A DNA stretch of 64,000 nucleotides, taken from the NCBI GenBank assembly GCA_019022495.1, contig JAFEKR010000008.1, forward strand, positions 1,426,001-1,490,000, in the 5' to 3' direction. Of the stretch, positions 1-14,160 are shown piece by piece. Position numbers and translations under genes: made by a program. The DNA is from Epichloe hybrida. Taxonomy: Eukaryota > Ascomycota > Sordariomycetes > Hypocreales > Clavicipitaceae. Below the pieces are notes generated by a model. That model did no database searches. It was not told the origin of the DNA and saw only the letters and a list, made by a program, of their open reading frames with translations. The stretch's first letter is position 1, and every line of letters starts with the position of its first letter.

Positions 1-16
1 GTTAACTACTAATTAG

Positions 17-273
17 TGTTAGTTACACTAAGGTCCTACGTAGGTAATAAATCCCGTATAAATTAAAGTTAATAATAGTTAGTTTTTTAGCTAGGAAAGA
101 GGGAGAAGAGAGGGAAAGTTTAGATGCTAGAAAAGTAAGCGAAATCCGTATGTAGGGCATAAAAGGGGGTGGCAAATTAATACAGCTAATCATATTGCGT
201 GCATCGCGCCGGACCCACAATTGGTCTGGTCTTTAGCCACGATTAAACCAATGAAGATCCGAAGGAATCAACA
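17..273 (-). repeat. LTR of a second Copia-A element, reverse orientation, element leaves window
   Basis: This 257-bp segment is the reverse complement of the LTR at 1111-1367 and has the same length and TG/CA ends. The 16 bases at 1-16 are the exact reverse complement of the bases after the LTR at 1368-1383. The segment is therefore the 5' LTR, plus the start of the internal region, of a minus-strand element whose body lies left of the window. It interrupts the gypsy relic that resumes at 274. The target duplication cannot be checked because the other end is not visible. Confidence 0.85.
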
Positions 274-1110
274 TAAATAGTTAGGGTAATATATACTATT
301 TAAAATAAATAACTTCTTATTTAATATTAGGGATATTATATTAATCTTACTAGGAGTTTATAGCTAGTGTATATATTTACTAGTAGTAGCTATAACTATA
401 AATATTATAATTCCTAGATTAACTATATATAGTATATAAATTACTTAGGGGTCTAGGGCTAATATAAAAAAGGCTTACTTTCCCTTACTTCTATATACTT
501 TTCTTCCCTTTATATTTTCCCTTAGTATTATAAGTTACTTTTACTTATAAGCTAGTAGCTTTATAGCTTCTCTTATAGTAATTACTAATATCCTATAGTG
601 TTACTTTATTATCTATATCTATCCTTATTTAAAATATCTAAATCCTCTTAAATACTAAAATATTAGTAGCTTACCTTTTACCTATAAGTTTCTTATAGTA
701 TATTACTACTAACTTACTAGTAATTAATAATATTTTTAATATAAGTAACTACTTTACTACTACTATTTTCTTTTATTTTAAAGACTCCTATAATATTCCC
801 TTTAAAGTTTTCTAGTAAGAAATATTTAGCTTTTAAAATTTCTATATAAGTATAATATCTAAGTCCCCCTAGCGCTTACCTTACTAACTTATAGCTAGTA
901 ATACTAGTAAAATAAAAATTCCTTATATTTACTATATATAGTAAGTTATAATATAAGCTATTATACCTAAAGATAGTAATAGTATAAAGCTATAATATAT
1001 TATTAAGGGTAAAACTATTTTAACCTAATATACTAATTCTCTAAGTATAACTTTACTACTATCTTACTATATATTACTCCTAACTTATATAAATAACTTA
1101 ATAAAATATG

Positions 1111-1367
1111 TGTTAATTCCTTCGGATCTTCATCGGTTCAATCGTGGCCAAAGACTAGACTAATTATAGGTCTGGCGCGATGCACATTATATAATTAGCT
1201 GCATTAATTCGCCACCCCCTTTTATGCCCTATATATAGATTTTGCCTACTTTTCTAGCATCTAGACTTTCCCTCTCTTCTCCCTTTTTCCTAGCTAGAAA
1301 ACTAACTATTATTAACTTTAATTTATATAGGATTTATTACTTACGTAAGACCTTAGTGTAACTAATA
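1111..1367 (+). repeat. Copia-A 5' LTR
   Basis: 257 bp, aligning end to end with 7602-7858. Its left part keeps more C and G than its right part, the mirror image of the 3' LTR. Confidence 0.92.
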
Positions 1368-1383
1368 CTAATTAGTAGTTAAC

Positions 1384-4300
1384 TTTATAACTATAGATAA
1401 GCTAGGTATTATAAAAAGAGATATTTTTATAGACGCTACTGCTACTACCCCTTATTATACCATAATGGTTATTATAGTAAAGAGGCATAACTACATAAGT
1501 ATGCTAAAGGAAGAGACTAGAATCCTAGTTGCGGGCTTATTAGGCTTCTAAGGAATTAATCTATTAACCCTTAGGCTTAGGGATATAACTTTATTATATC
1601 TATCTAGGATATTGTTGTTAATTATTAATTCTATTGTCTATCACGAGAAAACTAACTAAATAACTAAATCTATTGCCGCAAGGTATTTATTTTAAACCTA
1701 ATATTAAATAACCTTAGCTAAGCTAGCTAATATATCTATAACTTCTCTATAAATATTCCCTTTATCTAATAGACCTTTAATTTATTTGTATAATTATCTA
1801 TAGCTTATTTTTTTTTTTTGCCCCCTTTATTATTAGTGCTATTTACCTTATACTTATTAGTAAGAAAGAGAGATTACCTCCTTCCCTTTTTCTTATAAAA
1901 AATAGGAAGTGGCAATTCCTGTTATTCCCTTATTACTTTTCCTATTATTTTCTAGTTACTTTTGGAACTTATATTACTTTTTTTATCTTTATTAATTTAT
2001 TCTTGTTACTACTTTTACTACTTCTGCTGCTTTTTCTTCTGTTTTTTCCTGTTTTTACGATCTTCTAATTTCATTAGAGTAATAATGCTTCTAAAATACG
2101 AAAGAAGAACCTTATAATAGCAATAGGCAAACATAGGAGCTTAATTAGTAGTAAAAATAATAAATTAGTAATATTTCTTTTATAGTTAAAGATAGTAGAG
2201 AAATCTAGACCTTCTATAAAAGTAAAGGCTACTAGTAATAGCAAGGCTCTAACTATTACCCTTAAAAGACCCTAAGAGTATAAGTTACCCTTATACCTTT
2301 AATAGCTTACTTATAACTTCTCTAGTAATTAGAAAGAATTTATTAAGCTAGATTTAGAGACTACTACATAGCTTAAGCTTAATAACTAGATTATAAGATT
2401 TATTAACCTTAGTAAGCATTAAGGTTAGAGAGATAATAACCTATAGGAATTATTCTAAGAAGACTTTAAAGGCTAGTCTAAAGATACCTTTAAAAGGGTA
2501 TCTAAGGATATTGTTAGAGAATTACGTAATTCTTTACAAGATTATAGCGTTCTTACTAAGCGAGGCCTAGGATATTTAATCCTAGTATTACTTAAGGAAG
2601 TGCTTTATTAAACCTTAATGCCCCTTTAGTTATAGAAAAGATTATAAGAAAGACTATAATCTTCCAAACCCCTAGAACCTTAATATTAATAGCCCTAATA
2701 ACTTACCCTAGAAATTAACCTTCCCTAACCCTAGAGATTGCTTAAACCCTTACATAAACCCCTATAATAATCCCTATTATACTAATAGCTTTACCTAGAT
2801 AATTATTATTAAGAATAACTAGTAGACTATTATTCATAATAAATTATGCCTTTATAGTAATTCCTCTCTAAAGATTAAATTATAAAGAAGATCTTAGAGC
2901 TTATAAAGATATATAAGGATAGTAACTACTATAGTGGAAAGCTATATAACTTCTTAATACTAAAGATTATGCTCTTTAAAAACAAGTATAATAGAATTAA
3001 CCTTCCTTAAATATATTATTAGAAAGCTTTCCCTATTATATTAATAGGTAATACTAAGTAATACTACCTTAATTACCTCTTTAGGAATAACTATTTCTAA
3101 AAAGAGATAATTACTTATATTTATTAACGCTTTAAGACAGAAAGTAACTAGTAATTCTCTTACTATAAATAGAGTAATATAATACTAAAGAGTATAATTA
3201 AGAAGAACCCTAATAAAAGTAAGCTTAAGTGCCTTAAGATTATATTATTAACCCTTAAGAAAATCTATAAAGGCCTATACCCTACTAAGATAGTAAATAC
3301 TAAACTTTATAAGTAAGCCTTAAATACTATAGCTAGTATGCCTAAATATTAGATAGTGGAATATATATACTCTATAGGCTTTAAAAGTCTTACTAAAGAC
3401 CTCTATAAGGTAATTACTATTATAAAATTAAATAAGAAGTCCTCCTAATACCTTTAGTACTAATAAGGAGACTCTCTAGAGGCTATGTTTACTAATTATT
3501 AGTATAGATAATAATCCTATAGTAAAGGAAGCTATTATAGGTAAAGCCCTAGGCTAAGCACTAAGCGCTACTTTATATATAGTAAGAGTGGCTACTAGTT
3601 CTCTAATTACTTTACTAAAGAACGTTAAAAGGAGAAAGACTACTAGTAAGCTAGTAAAATATATTATATACCCCCTTTAGAGAAGAGATTCTAGGTATTT
3701 CTTACCTCCTATAAAGAGTAGAATAATAATAAGCTTAATAAAGGCTTAGGTAAGAATTAGGAAGTATATCTTATAGCTTATATAGAAGCTAAAGATAATA
3801 ATAATAATATTAAGAAGCTATTATTAATAGGATATCTAAGTATTATATAATTCTTCTACTCTAGATTATAGACTAACTATAATACTACTAATATTAATAT
3901 CCTTATAACCCTTAATAATTAAGCCTTCTAATATGTATTCCTTAGGTAGGAGCTTTATAAGCTATAAGAATGTAATAAAGGCTTGATTTACTATATCTCT
4001 AAAGAACGCTATTCTAAAGAGGTCTTTAGAGGGATTATACCTAACACTAGCGCTATAGGAAAGTTAACTATAGGAGAGGTATAGGTAAAGGCTTTGTTAA
4101 GATTAATACCTTTATTAAAGGTAACCCCTTATAAACCCTAAATTATTATATTTAGCGCCGGATTAGTAGTTATAAGAGAAATTCTTTATATACCTATAGA
4201 ACTTAGAGAGCTTAAATTCTATATCCTTAATATAGCTACCCCCTTCCTTTTCTTAATTACTAATATAGATAAGATATAAGTTAAGATTAATAACCTTGCT

Positions 4301-7300
4301 AATATACTTATCTAAGGCAATAAGACTATACCTATTATGCAATAATAGGGATACCCTTAGTAGTTACTAGAAGCAAGAGAGATAGTTGCCTTCCACCTTT
4401 TAGAAGGAGATATCCATTAATTATATTATTAACTTAGTTACCCTTCTATTTAATAACTTATAAAGATCCTTTACTAAGCTAGTCATGAAGTTAAATGCTA
4501 AGTAATTAAGGAATTAACTAAAGTCTACTACTATTACTAGATACATAGAAAGGCCCCTAGTTAATTCAAGTTTATAATTAAAGATAACCACAAATTTAAC
4601 TATAAAATCATTATTAATATTGTGTAGATTAATAGCTAACTAGTACTTTATATCATTAATTTAGTAATATTATTCTAGGTAGCCTAATTCCTTAATCTAA
4701 AGAAGCAAAAGGCTTAAGATATCTAGGATGTAATCTGCGAATATTAGATTAATACTTATCTTAGACCTCTAGATTAAATTATTTACAATACTAGTAATAA
4801 CTTTGCTTCCACTAAATTCAGGTATTATGCTTAATTAATATCAATTAAAACTAGTAAGATGCTAATTAAAGCCAATAATAGTATTAGAAAGGTTAAGAGA
4901 TACCACGGACCTCTACGCTAAGCCTATAATATTATTACAAACTTAATTAGAACAGAGCTTACGCTAGAGTAATATCTCTAAATAGCTATTAAGGTAATTA
5001 ATAACTTTATAGGCCTAAATAGTATTATCCTAACTATACTAGTCTTTAGAGGCTACCTATAGATAATAGATAAGTTACCACTAAGCATCTCTATTATTTA
5101 ATATACTAAAGTAATTTATAAAGCTACTAATAAAGTCTGCTACTATCTAGCTTTATAGCAGGTCTATAATACCCTTAAAGCCTAGAATAGCCCTAATATA
5201 GCGCCTATATATTAGCTACCCTTATAAGCTAATATACATATATAAAGAGAGAAGGGTAGCTAGTATAGCCCTTATAAGCTACTTACTACTAATAGAGAGA
5301 CCTATATAGTTAATATGCCCTATAGCCTAGTGAAGTTCCGCTTTATAGTAGTAAAGCCTTATTATAAAGACTTATATATTATAGAGGGGCTAAAGTAGTA
5401 GGAAATAAAGCCTTATAATCCACTAGAGTAATAGCTAAGTAATATAAAGGAAGAAGGAGCTATATAACTAACTACTACTAATAAAAGAGATCCTTTAATA
5501 GAAGATAGTAAAGAGCTATAGATACTAGCTAAGAGAAAGTAAGGGAGACTAAGAAAGGCCCTTATAGTGTAATTTATAAGTGTAAGAGAGTCTAATAAAG
5601 AGGCTTATAAAGCCTAAAAGACCCTAAGGGGAAGCTATTAAGTTAAAGACTTATTACTATACCCTAAAGGAATAAAAGTAAGGAAAAGAAGACCTTATAG
5701 CCCTAAGGAGAATATTAGCCTAGTTTAGCTCTATATACTTATAAATAAAGATTAAGAGAAGGCCTTTATTTAAGAGGTTATAACTAAAGGGATACTAAGT
5801 ATAGTATTTCTTATAGTAAAGGAAGAGACTAATTAAAACCTTACCCTTTAGCTCCACTAAGAAGAAAGGATTATAACCCTAGGAAAACCCTTTAAGTAGT
5901 CTAATTAAGCTAAGATTAACGCTTTACAAGCTTATAATATATTTAAATTTATTAAGTATAACCTAGCGAAGCACAGAGGTTATAGAATCTTTAATTCTTA
6001 TATAGTTAGAGAGATTAAAGGTAAAGGAACGGACTTACTATATAAGAAATCTTGCCTTATTATATAAGGCTATAATAATAAAGGAAAGGAATTTATCCTA
6101 ATGTAATTACTAATAATATAACATGTAAGCTAACGACTAATTATAGCTATTACTCTATTATTAAGAAGAAGAGGTATTTACCTTTAGATTCGTAATATCA
6201 CGTAAGCCTACACTCAATTGCACACAATACTAACGAGGCTAATTATTATGAGAATCCTAAAGCAGATTGCATACCTCTTCCTAGAAGGGACTATAATTAA
6301 ATTAATTAAATCTCTTTACAGGATCATAGAGGCTAGAACCTACTAGTAGGCAACGTACTTCCGTTACTACAGGGATAACCTTAACTTATAACCCCTGCTT
6401 GTTAATTACTACCCTAAATAATAAGAATCTCTTTAGTATTATTAGAATATAAACTAATAATATATTAGGCTTAAGCAATAATAACTTCTTCTAAAAAGAA
6501 GAGAAAGAGCTCTAGAAGGCTAGCTTCATAGCTAAAGAGAAGTAATAATTAACCGCTAAGAATCCCCTTATCTTTAATAGTTATATCTTAACCTAGAACA
6601 CTAATAACTTCCTAATATTAACCTAGAAAGGCTAGAGTTAGAAGATTAAGGAAGTTAACCCTTAATCCCTAATAGCAAAGCAAGACTACGTAGAATAACA
6701 AGCCTAAGGGAGCTATATTATAACTATATGTTAACTAGAAGCTTTATATAACCTATTAATTATAGCTTAACACTAAAAGCCCTCTATAGAAGATATTATA
6801 TATCTTAACAAATGCCTTAAATAGCAGATTAAGAATTAATAACATAGACTGTAATACATCCCTTTGGTTCTTAAGGAGGCAAAGCTCTTTATATTCGTGA
6901 ATAGATTGCTTACTAATAACAAGGATTTAAGCTCACAGATCGGATATATAATTATAATTAGTAATAAGATAATGTAAGATAACAATACCTTTATTATAAA
7001 AGGCAATATTATTACATATAGCTTAACAAAGAGCAAGAGAGTTACTTATAGCGCGCTTACCTCTAAGTTATATAGCATAGTTTAAGGCGTAAATATTACT
7101 TACGTAATTTCCATAACTTTACATCAGATTACGGATTAATTAAAGATGCCTCGAATTCCTATAATTCTTTATACTAATTCTTTTTTATTATATAAATATC
7201 TTGTGAAGCTAGGAACCACAAAGGAGAAAAGACTAATAATTAATATTATAGCTCTTTGTTAATTATACAAAAGGCACAAGATCTATGAAGTCAGGTGGAT

Positions 7301-7590
7301 TAATAGTAATAATAATCTGGCAGATGTAATAATAAAAGTATTACTAAATCTATTACTTTCCTCTTTGATTAATTTAAACGAATTAACGATTTATGTCAAA
7401 GGATAGGTAAAGAGACCTATAATATTAGAAGATAGGAGCTTAGGTAAGGAATAATAGATTAATTTAATTAACTAATGCCATAATGGCTAATTAGAGCAGT
7501 GGATTCCTATTAAGGGATCCACTAGTATATACTTTCCTTTAATCTAATTTTTATTATGTTTTTAAGCTCTTTAGCTACAAAGGAAAAAGA
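1384..7590 (+). pseudogene. Copia-A gag-pol relic
   Basis: There is no open frame, but reading through stops recovers copia-type pol in the expected order. Integrase-like sequence lies near 4300-5100. Reverse transcriptase lies at about 5920-6420, where a frame reads KGKEFIL, then IIAI, then IRNIT-AYTQ and LEGTIIKLIKSLYRI, matching the fungal copia form IRDITQAYTQS...EGTI..VVKPLYGIPEAG. RNase H lies at about 7170-7400, with KRLIINIIAL and the motif W-I-N-x-N-N-L-A-D. Internal stops replace codons expected to be Gln, Trp or Arg. It cannot encode active enzyme as it stands. Confidence 0.8.
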
Positions 7591-7601
7591 GAGACTACTA
7601 G

Positions 7602-7858
7602 TGTTAATTCCTTCAGATCTTCATTAGTTTAATTATAGCTAAAGACTAGACTAATTGTGGGTCTAGCGCAATACACGCGATATGATTAGCTACATTAATT
7701 TGCCACCCCCTTTTGTGCCCTACATATAGATTTCGCCTACTTTTCTAGCATCTAGACTTTCCCTCTCTTCTCCCTCTTTCCTAGCTAGAAAACTAACTAT
7801 CATTAACTTCAATTTATACGGGATTTATTACCTACGCAGGACCTTGGTGCAACCAACA
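7602..7858 (+). repeat. Copia-A 3' LTR
   Basis: 257 bp, ending CCAACA, followed by the target duplication ATATG. The outer (right) end is less mutated than the matching part of the 5' LTR. Confidence 0.92.
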
Positions 7859-8989
7859 ATATGCCTATTATATATATAATAATAAGAATTACACTAGGGT
7901 TTATCCTCCTTTTCTTACTACTAATATATATACTAATATACTACTAGTATATTACTTAGTTTACTTAGTTATACTATATACTCTTTAAGTATATTAATAC
8001 TTATAGTAATTTTAATAATAATCTATACTTTCTTAATAATATATATATCTTTTATTTCTATAACTTAGTTACTACTAATATACTACTAGTATCTAATATA
8101 TATAAAATATAAACTTTATAATACACTCCTAACTACTAAAAATACTAATAAGTATAAGCAGAGCTTTGCATGTAGTGTAGTATTTGTAGTATTTTGGCTT
8201 TCGATGTAGTATGTAGTGTAGTAGTTTGTAGTGTAATGTAGTATTAGTAGAAAAAAAAGTGTGTACTTTTATGATCTTATAATATTCCTTTGATTTTTCT
8301 TAATTAGCTTAATATTAGCCTCTTTTTTTATTATAATTTAGTTGTTTAGTTATAAATTTTTAAAGTTTAGGCTTATTTAAACTATTAAGCTAATAATAGG
8401 TATAGGGTTACTAAAAATAAACTCTTTTAGTATTTATATATAGCCTAATTTTTCAAGTAAATTTAAAAGGTCTTTATACTTTTATAGCGTTTTTCTTAGA
8501 TTTACTATTTAATTTTAGTATATTGTTTATCTTTTAATCTAAGATTTACCCTAAAGAAATTATTTATTATTCTATAAAAATAAGATATTAAACATAATAA
8601 TAATATATTTAGATTAATAAGACTTTTATTATAAAGATAATATTTTAATATATTTAGTAAGAGGTTCTTTAGTAATATAACTATTTTCTTTAAATTAAAA
8701 CTAATTATATTAAGTTTTTAGGTTTTTAAGGTAAAAGAAAATTAAAAAACTGTAAAAAAACTCTAATAATACAGCTCTAATATTTTTTAGGATATTAAAA
8801 TATAAAATAAATTAATTTCTCTTAATTATTTAATATATAAAGAAATAAGCTTTAAAACTAGGTTTAACTATTAATACTATTCTTAGCTTACTTTCTTAGT
8901 TAAATAGTTTTTTCTAAAAGTAAGTCTAAAGTAAGTTTAAAGTAGGTCTAAAGTAAGGTTATTTAGTTATATCTCTTACTTAGTTATAG

Positions 8990-9390
8990 CTTTTATAGTT
9001 TTTTATAATCTAGTCTTATAAAAAGAAGGGATTTATAAAAGTGGGCCTAAAGTGGGTCTATTTAATTATACCTCTTACTTAATTTTATTACTTTTATAGT
9101 TTTTTATAACATAGTCTTAGAAAAGAAGGGATTTATAAAAATGGGTCCAAAAGTGGGTCTATTTAATTATACCTCTTACTTAATTTTATTACTTTTATAG
9201 TTTTTTATAACATAGTCTTAGAAAAGAAGGGATTTATAAAAGTGGGTATAAAAGTGGGTCTATTTAATTATACTTGTTACTTAGTTATAGCTTTTCTAGT
9301 TTTTATAATCTAGTTTTATAAAAGAAAATATTAATAAAAGTGGGTATAAAGTGGGTATAAAGTGGGTATAAAGTGGGTCTTATTAGGTAT
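8990..9390. repeat. Tandem ~115-bp repeat with GTGGGTCTA cores (hAT-like element 1)
   Basis: About three and a half copies of a unit containing an AAAGTGGGT motif followed by a TTACTT-rich stretch and TTTTTATAA-CTAGTCTTA-like sequence. The two best copies (about 9045-9270) are nearly identical. In reverse complement the unit matches 37260-37690 in the sister element, where GACCCACTTTT recurs. Confidence 0.8.
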
Positions 9391-9780
9391 ATCTTTTATT
9401 TATTACTAGCTTTTATACTTTTTTTATAATCTAGTTAAAGAAAAAAGAGATATTAAAGTTTATTATTATTATTATTACTATTATAGCTAAAGTACTAGTA
9501 CTAGCTATATAGAAAGCTAACTAAGGTAAATAATATATTTCTACTATTATTATTTTAAATATTATTTTAAAAAAACATAAGAAAGAAAAGTATTTTATTT
9601 TACTAATATTTTTATAAACCTTAAAATACTAAATAACTAAAAAGTAAAGCTTTTTCTATAGTAATTTACTAATACTTACTAATGTTTTTATTTAAGTTAT
9701 TTATTATTTAAACTTAATTAAACTTTAACACTTATAATATTATAAAGTAATAAAAGCTATTCTTACTTATTCTAAGTAAT

Positions 9781-10350
9781 TTTAAGCTATTTTAAGCTAT
9801 TTTAAGCTATTCTAAGCTATTCTAAGCTAGTATAAGCTATTATAAGCTATTATAAGCTAGTATAAGCTATTATAAGCTATTATAAGCTATTATAAGCTAT
9901 TATAAGCTATTATAAGCTATTATAAGCTATTCTATAAGCTATTCTAAGCTATTCTAAGCTATTCTAAGCTATTCTAAGCTAGCTATTCTAAGCTATTCTA
10001 AGCTAAAGCTATTCTAAGCTATTCTAAGCTATTCTAAGCTATTCTAAGCTATTCTAAGCTATTCTAAGCTATTCTAAGCTATTCTAAGCTATTCTAAGCT
10101 ATTCTAAGCTATTCTAAGCTATTCTAAGCTATTCTAAGCTATTCTAAGCTATTCTAAGCTATTCTAAGCTATTCTAAGCTATTCTAAGCTATTCTAAGCT
10201 ATTCTAAGCTATTCTAAGCTATTCTAAGCTATTCTAAGCTATTCTAAGCTATTCTAAGCTAGTATAAGCTATTCTAAGCTAGTATAAGCTATTCTAAGCT
10301 AGTATAAGCTATTATAAGCTAGTATAAGCTAGTATAAGCTAGTATAAGCT
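9781..10350. repeat. 10-bp minisatellite, about 57 copies (AGCTATTCTA and variants)
   Basis: An uninterrupted array of 10-bp units, mostly AGCTATTCTA with variants carrying TTTTA, TTATA or GTATA in the second half. Small phase slips occur at about 9975-10010. Variants cluster at the ends, while the middle (about 10010-10260) is homogeneous, as expected for array expansion from the centre. The sister element has only about four copies of the same unit, reverse-complemented, at 36973-37015. Confidence 0.93.
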
Positions 10351-10984
10351 ATTTTATTACTAAATACTACAAATACTACAAAATACTACAAATACTACAT
10401 GTAGTAGAAAAATTTCATTGTAGTGTAGTATGTAGTGTAGTGTAGTATGTAGTGTAGTGTAGTACAAAGCTCTGAGTATAAGTAAGTAAGGTAAGCGTAG
10501 CTTATAGTAAAAGTTATATATAAGGCTAATACTAATAAATAAGTTACTATATTACTACTTAATAATACTATTAATCTAGAAGTCTAGATTAATATTTCTA
10601 ATAGTTTATATTTTATTATATAAAATCTTTTATTTATATATACTTCCTACGCTCTAGCTTATAGCTTTACTAACTTACTAGTAGCTTACTACTAATATAT
10701 CTATGCTTCTTACTTATATTAGGCTACTAAACCTCCCTAGTAAGCTTTATATATATATATATAAAGAGAGGGATTTTTCTAATAATAAGAATAAATTCTC
10801 TACCCCTATTATTACTAGTAAGACTACTAAGGGCCTAGTAGGTAATATATTAATAAAGTAATTAGTGTAAAGTAGCTATAAGTTAGGTTATCTAAGAAAT
10901 TATCTAGATTTTTTTTTATATATTATTACTACTTATTTAAAATCTATTAAATATACCTTTATATTTATAAACTAGCTACTTAGT

Positions 10985-11160
10985 TACTACTTATAATTCT
11001 TAATAATATTTATTATAATAAAATCTCTTTTCTTTACCTAAGAATTCTCTAAAGTATTATAGCCCTTTTATTTAACTAGGTATTTCTAATATCTCCTATT
11101 ATAATAATATAATATAATTCTTTTAACTTTAAACTCCTACTTATTATTTATAATATTATC
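10985..11160 (-). pseudogene. Gyp-A(-) chromodomain relic
   Basis: The reverse complement aligns with 43940-44110 of the plus-strand copy, where a chromodomain core (YLVKWKGY) is legible. Here it is more degraded but co-linear. It lies at the 3' end of pol, as in chromoviruses. Confidence 0.6.
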
Positions 11161-13479
11161 TTATAGTAAGAATATATCTTTTATACTAAATAGGTCCCTT
11201 ATAAATAGTTTAAGGTTAGTAATATTAAAAATATTATATAAATATATTCTAGGTAGTAGCTTTAATTAGTATATAAGTCTATAAGTACTAATTACCTTTT
11301 TGATTTTATAAGGGCTTAAGTACTTTATACTTAGCTTCCTACTAGGTTACTATAAGTTAATATTCTTTATAAATAATAAAATATAGTTACCTATACTAAA
11401 CTTTATTAGGGTCTGCTTCTTATTATAGTATTTTATATACTAGGCCTATAAGTTACTTAGGAGCTACTTAATTACTATATATTTATCTTTTAGTATAATA
11501 GTATAAGTTTTTACCTAGTTATTTACTATAGGAATATCTATAATTACTTACTATAGTCCCCTAGGGTTATAGCCTTATAATGCCTTAGCTAGGGTATAGC
11601 TATAAGTTAAATAGGTACTTATATTATATATAAACTATACTATTAAAAGGTTATTAGCTTAATTAGTTTAGTTAAAGTAAGTAAAGGCTTTTAAATAGTG
11701 CTTTAAAACTTAGTTTAGATATTCTATTTAACTATTTATTTATAGGTAAAATATAATACTTAGTTACTACTTAGTTATAATAAGATAGTAAAAGGTTATC
11801 TAAAACCCACTAGTAAAGGTTAAACTATAGTCTATAATAATACCCTCTAGAGCGCTATAATCCCTAAAAACATATTCTAAGAATATAGTAGCTAACCTAT
11901 TACTAGTTATACGCGTTAAAATAGGGATATAAATACTATATTTTGTAAAATAGTTTATAATAACTAAGATTATAATATAAGTCTAGTTTATGTCTTTTAT
12001 AGGTAATAGCCTTATAATAAAGTCTATTAATAATTCTTAAAAAGGCTAATTAGGCACTAGTAGTGTAGCTAGCTTACTGTAAGGTTTGTGGTGCCTTAGC
12101 TTTAAAGTCTAATAGCTTATATAAGTTTATATATATAACTTAGTATCTTTCTTCATTATTAGCTAGTAATACTAACTTATAATCTAATAAAGGGTCTTGC
12201 TAACTCCTTAATAGCCTACTACTAGGTTATTATAAGTAAGTAATAAAATTTCCTTTCTTATACCTACTAGAATAAAAACTCTATTTTAAAATATTAATAG
12301 CTTAGAGGGCCTAATAGACTATATTTATAATACTTTAAAGTCACTGCTCTTAAGTAGCTTCCTATAACCTATAGTAAAGTTATTACCTTACTATACTTAA
12401 AATAATATAACTTAAATTAAAGTCTCTAATTCTACGTATATAGGACATATATTATATATAAACTTAGAAAAGGTTTGCTAAATTACCTATATTCTTACTA
12501 TAACACTACTATAAGTAACTAGCTTATAGTATACTTTTAGACTTATAAATAAATTATAGCTAAGTAGTATTTTAAGGGGGCACTTATACTACTTACTAAC
12601 TACTAACCTAGCTAGACTCCTAACCTATAGGCTTACTAGACTTATAGGAATATTAGAAAACATAGATAAGGTATAACCTTACTACTTATAATAAGCAAAC
12701 CTAGTTAGCGTATTACTTATAGGCTTTATAAGACTATTAGGTTCCTTAATAATATAATAAAGTTATATCTTCTTAAAACCCTAGAGGCTAGTGTAGCCCT
12801 TATAGTATTCTTATAATAAACCATTAGCTATACTAAGTAATATAATCTTAGGACTTATAACTACACTATTACTTATATAGTATCCTTACTACTTAGTATT
12901 TATAAACTTAGATAAGAAGCTAGGTAGCTATAAGGACATAGCCTCTGCCCTACGCTTCTTACTAATATAATCTACTTTTCTTAATAGGGTATTAGCAGGA
13001 TTTAACTTACTTATATAATATTTAATCCTAAAATTAAACAAATAAAGCTTATCTAATACTATTACTTACTTACTAGTTAGCTTTAGCTTTATAGCTAGGT
13101 ACTTATAATTTAGATAGTCTATTATAACTATAATCTAATAAGTTAAATACATAAGGTAATATCTCTAAGCTTAAAACGCCTCTTAGATTACTAATAACTT
13201 AGCATCTAGGGTTAAGTAGTAAAGTTTAATATTAGTTAACTTCCTTAAAAAATACACCAAAAGGTACTAGCTACCTAGCACTAATATTATAAGTATAGCT
13301 CTAATTATATAACTAAATATATCTATCTTTACTCTTAGTAAATAAAGTAGGTTAAAGTATACTAAAATTAGTGCCTCCTAGAACTTCTTCTAGAGTTCTC
13401 TAAATGCTATAAGTTTACTAGGCTCTAGCTTAAACTCTACTAGTTAGACACCTTTTAGATAGTTTATTAGTAAGACTAC

Positions 13480-14160
13480 TACCTTACTATACTATTTTAT
13501 AAAGTATTAGTAAAAACCTGTAAACCTAAGGAATAATTAAATATTAAATATGCTACTAGGTATTAGCTAGGTTATAATAGCTTTAACCTATAATAGTTTT
13601 ATCTTAATACCCTTCTTAGATATAATAAAACCTAGGAACTTTACCTTTATAACTAAAAATTAGCACTTTTTAAGGTTAATATAAAGGTCTGTGTCCTAGA
13701 GTCACTCTAGCACCCTTTTAATATACTCTATATATCTTATAGGGTTACTACTATATATTAGGGTGTTATTAAGGTAAATAATATAAAATTTATCTATAAG
13801 CCCCTTAAGAGCATTATTAATATATTCCTAAAAAGTAGCTAGCATATTTACTAACCTAAATAGCATTATAAGATATTTAAAGTGCCTATAGTAGTAATAG
13901 AATGCTATCCTCTACTTATTACCCTTATAGATATATAGCTAGTAGTATGCCTCTTAAAAATCTAGTAATATAAAAATCTTTACACTTACTAATTAATTAA
14001 GGATTTCAGAGATTAGTAGTAAAGGGGCCCTATTTTTAATAGTAATCCTATTAAGGCCCCTATAATCCATATAAAGCCTTAATTTCCCTGATTTTTTTAA
14101 AATAAATAAAATTAAGGCTCCTACTAGGCTTATTAATCTTCTAATCTACCCTTTCTCTTA
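13480..14160 (-). pseudogene. Gyp-A(-) reverse transcriptase relic
   Basis: Read on the minus strand, this aligns with 40930-41480 of the plus copy, including the GWI segment and the K-K-x-x-x-K-L-R-L-Y-x-x-Y-R-G-L-N region typical of Ty3/gypsy RT. Stop codons and transitions break the frame. Confidence 0.75.

Larger units (their letters stand above)
1111..7858 (+). mobile_element. Copia-A: Ty1/copia LTR retrotransposon, complete but RIP-inactivated
   Basis: The 6748-bp element is bounded by 257-bp LTRs (1111-1367 and 7602-7858) that start TGTTAATTCC and end in CA-type termini. A perfect 5-bp target duplication ATATG lies at 1106-1110 and 7859-7863. A purine-rich tract (about 7580-7597) precedes the 3' LTR. 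It inserted into the minus-strand gypsy relic, whose sequence continues on both sides. The body is extremely AT-rich with stop codons in all frames. LTR differences are almost all C/T or G/A, as RIP produces. Confidence 0.92.
8159..10474. mobile_element. hAT-like non-autonomous DNA element 1 with microsatellite ends
   Basis: 2316 bp bounded by 10-bp inverted ends CAGAGCTTTG / CAAAGCTCTG, with a perfect 8-bp target duplication AGTATAAG at 8151-8158 and 10475-10482. An 8-bp duplication and CAG-type ends fit the hAT superfamily; assignment to hAT is inference. Inside each end lie TGTAG-type 5-bp repeats in the same orientation rather than inverted. The interior holds copies of a roughly 115-bp repeat (about 8990-9390) and a long 10-bp minisatellite (9781-10350). 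No transposase-like frame was seen. It is a sister of the element at 36757-38840 in the opposite orientation. Confidence 0.85.

Noticed and set aside
9781..10350. Possible CRISPR array or centromeric satellite
   Set aside because: The 10-bp units have no spacers, the array lies inside a bounded transposon, and the organism is a fungus.
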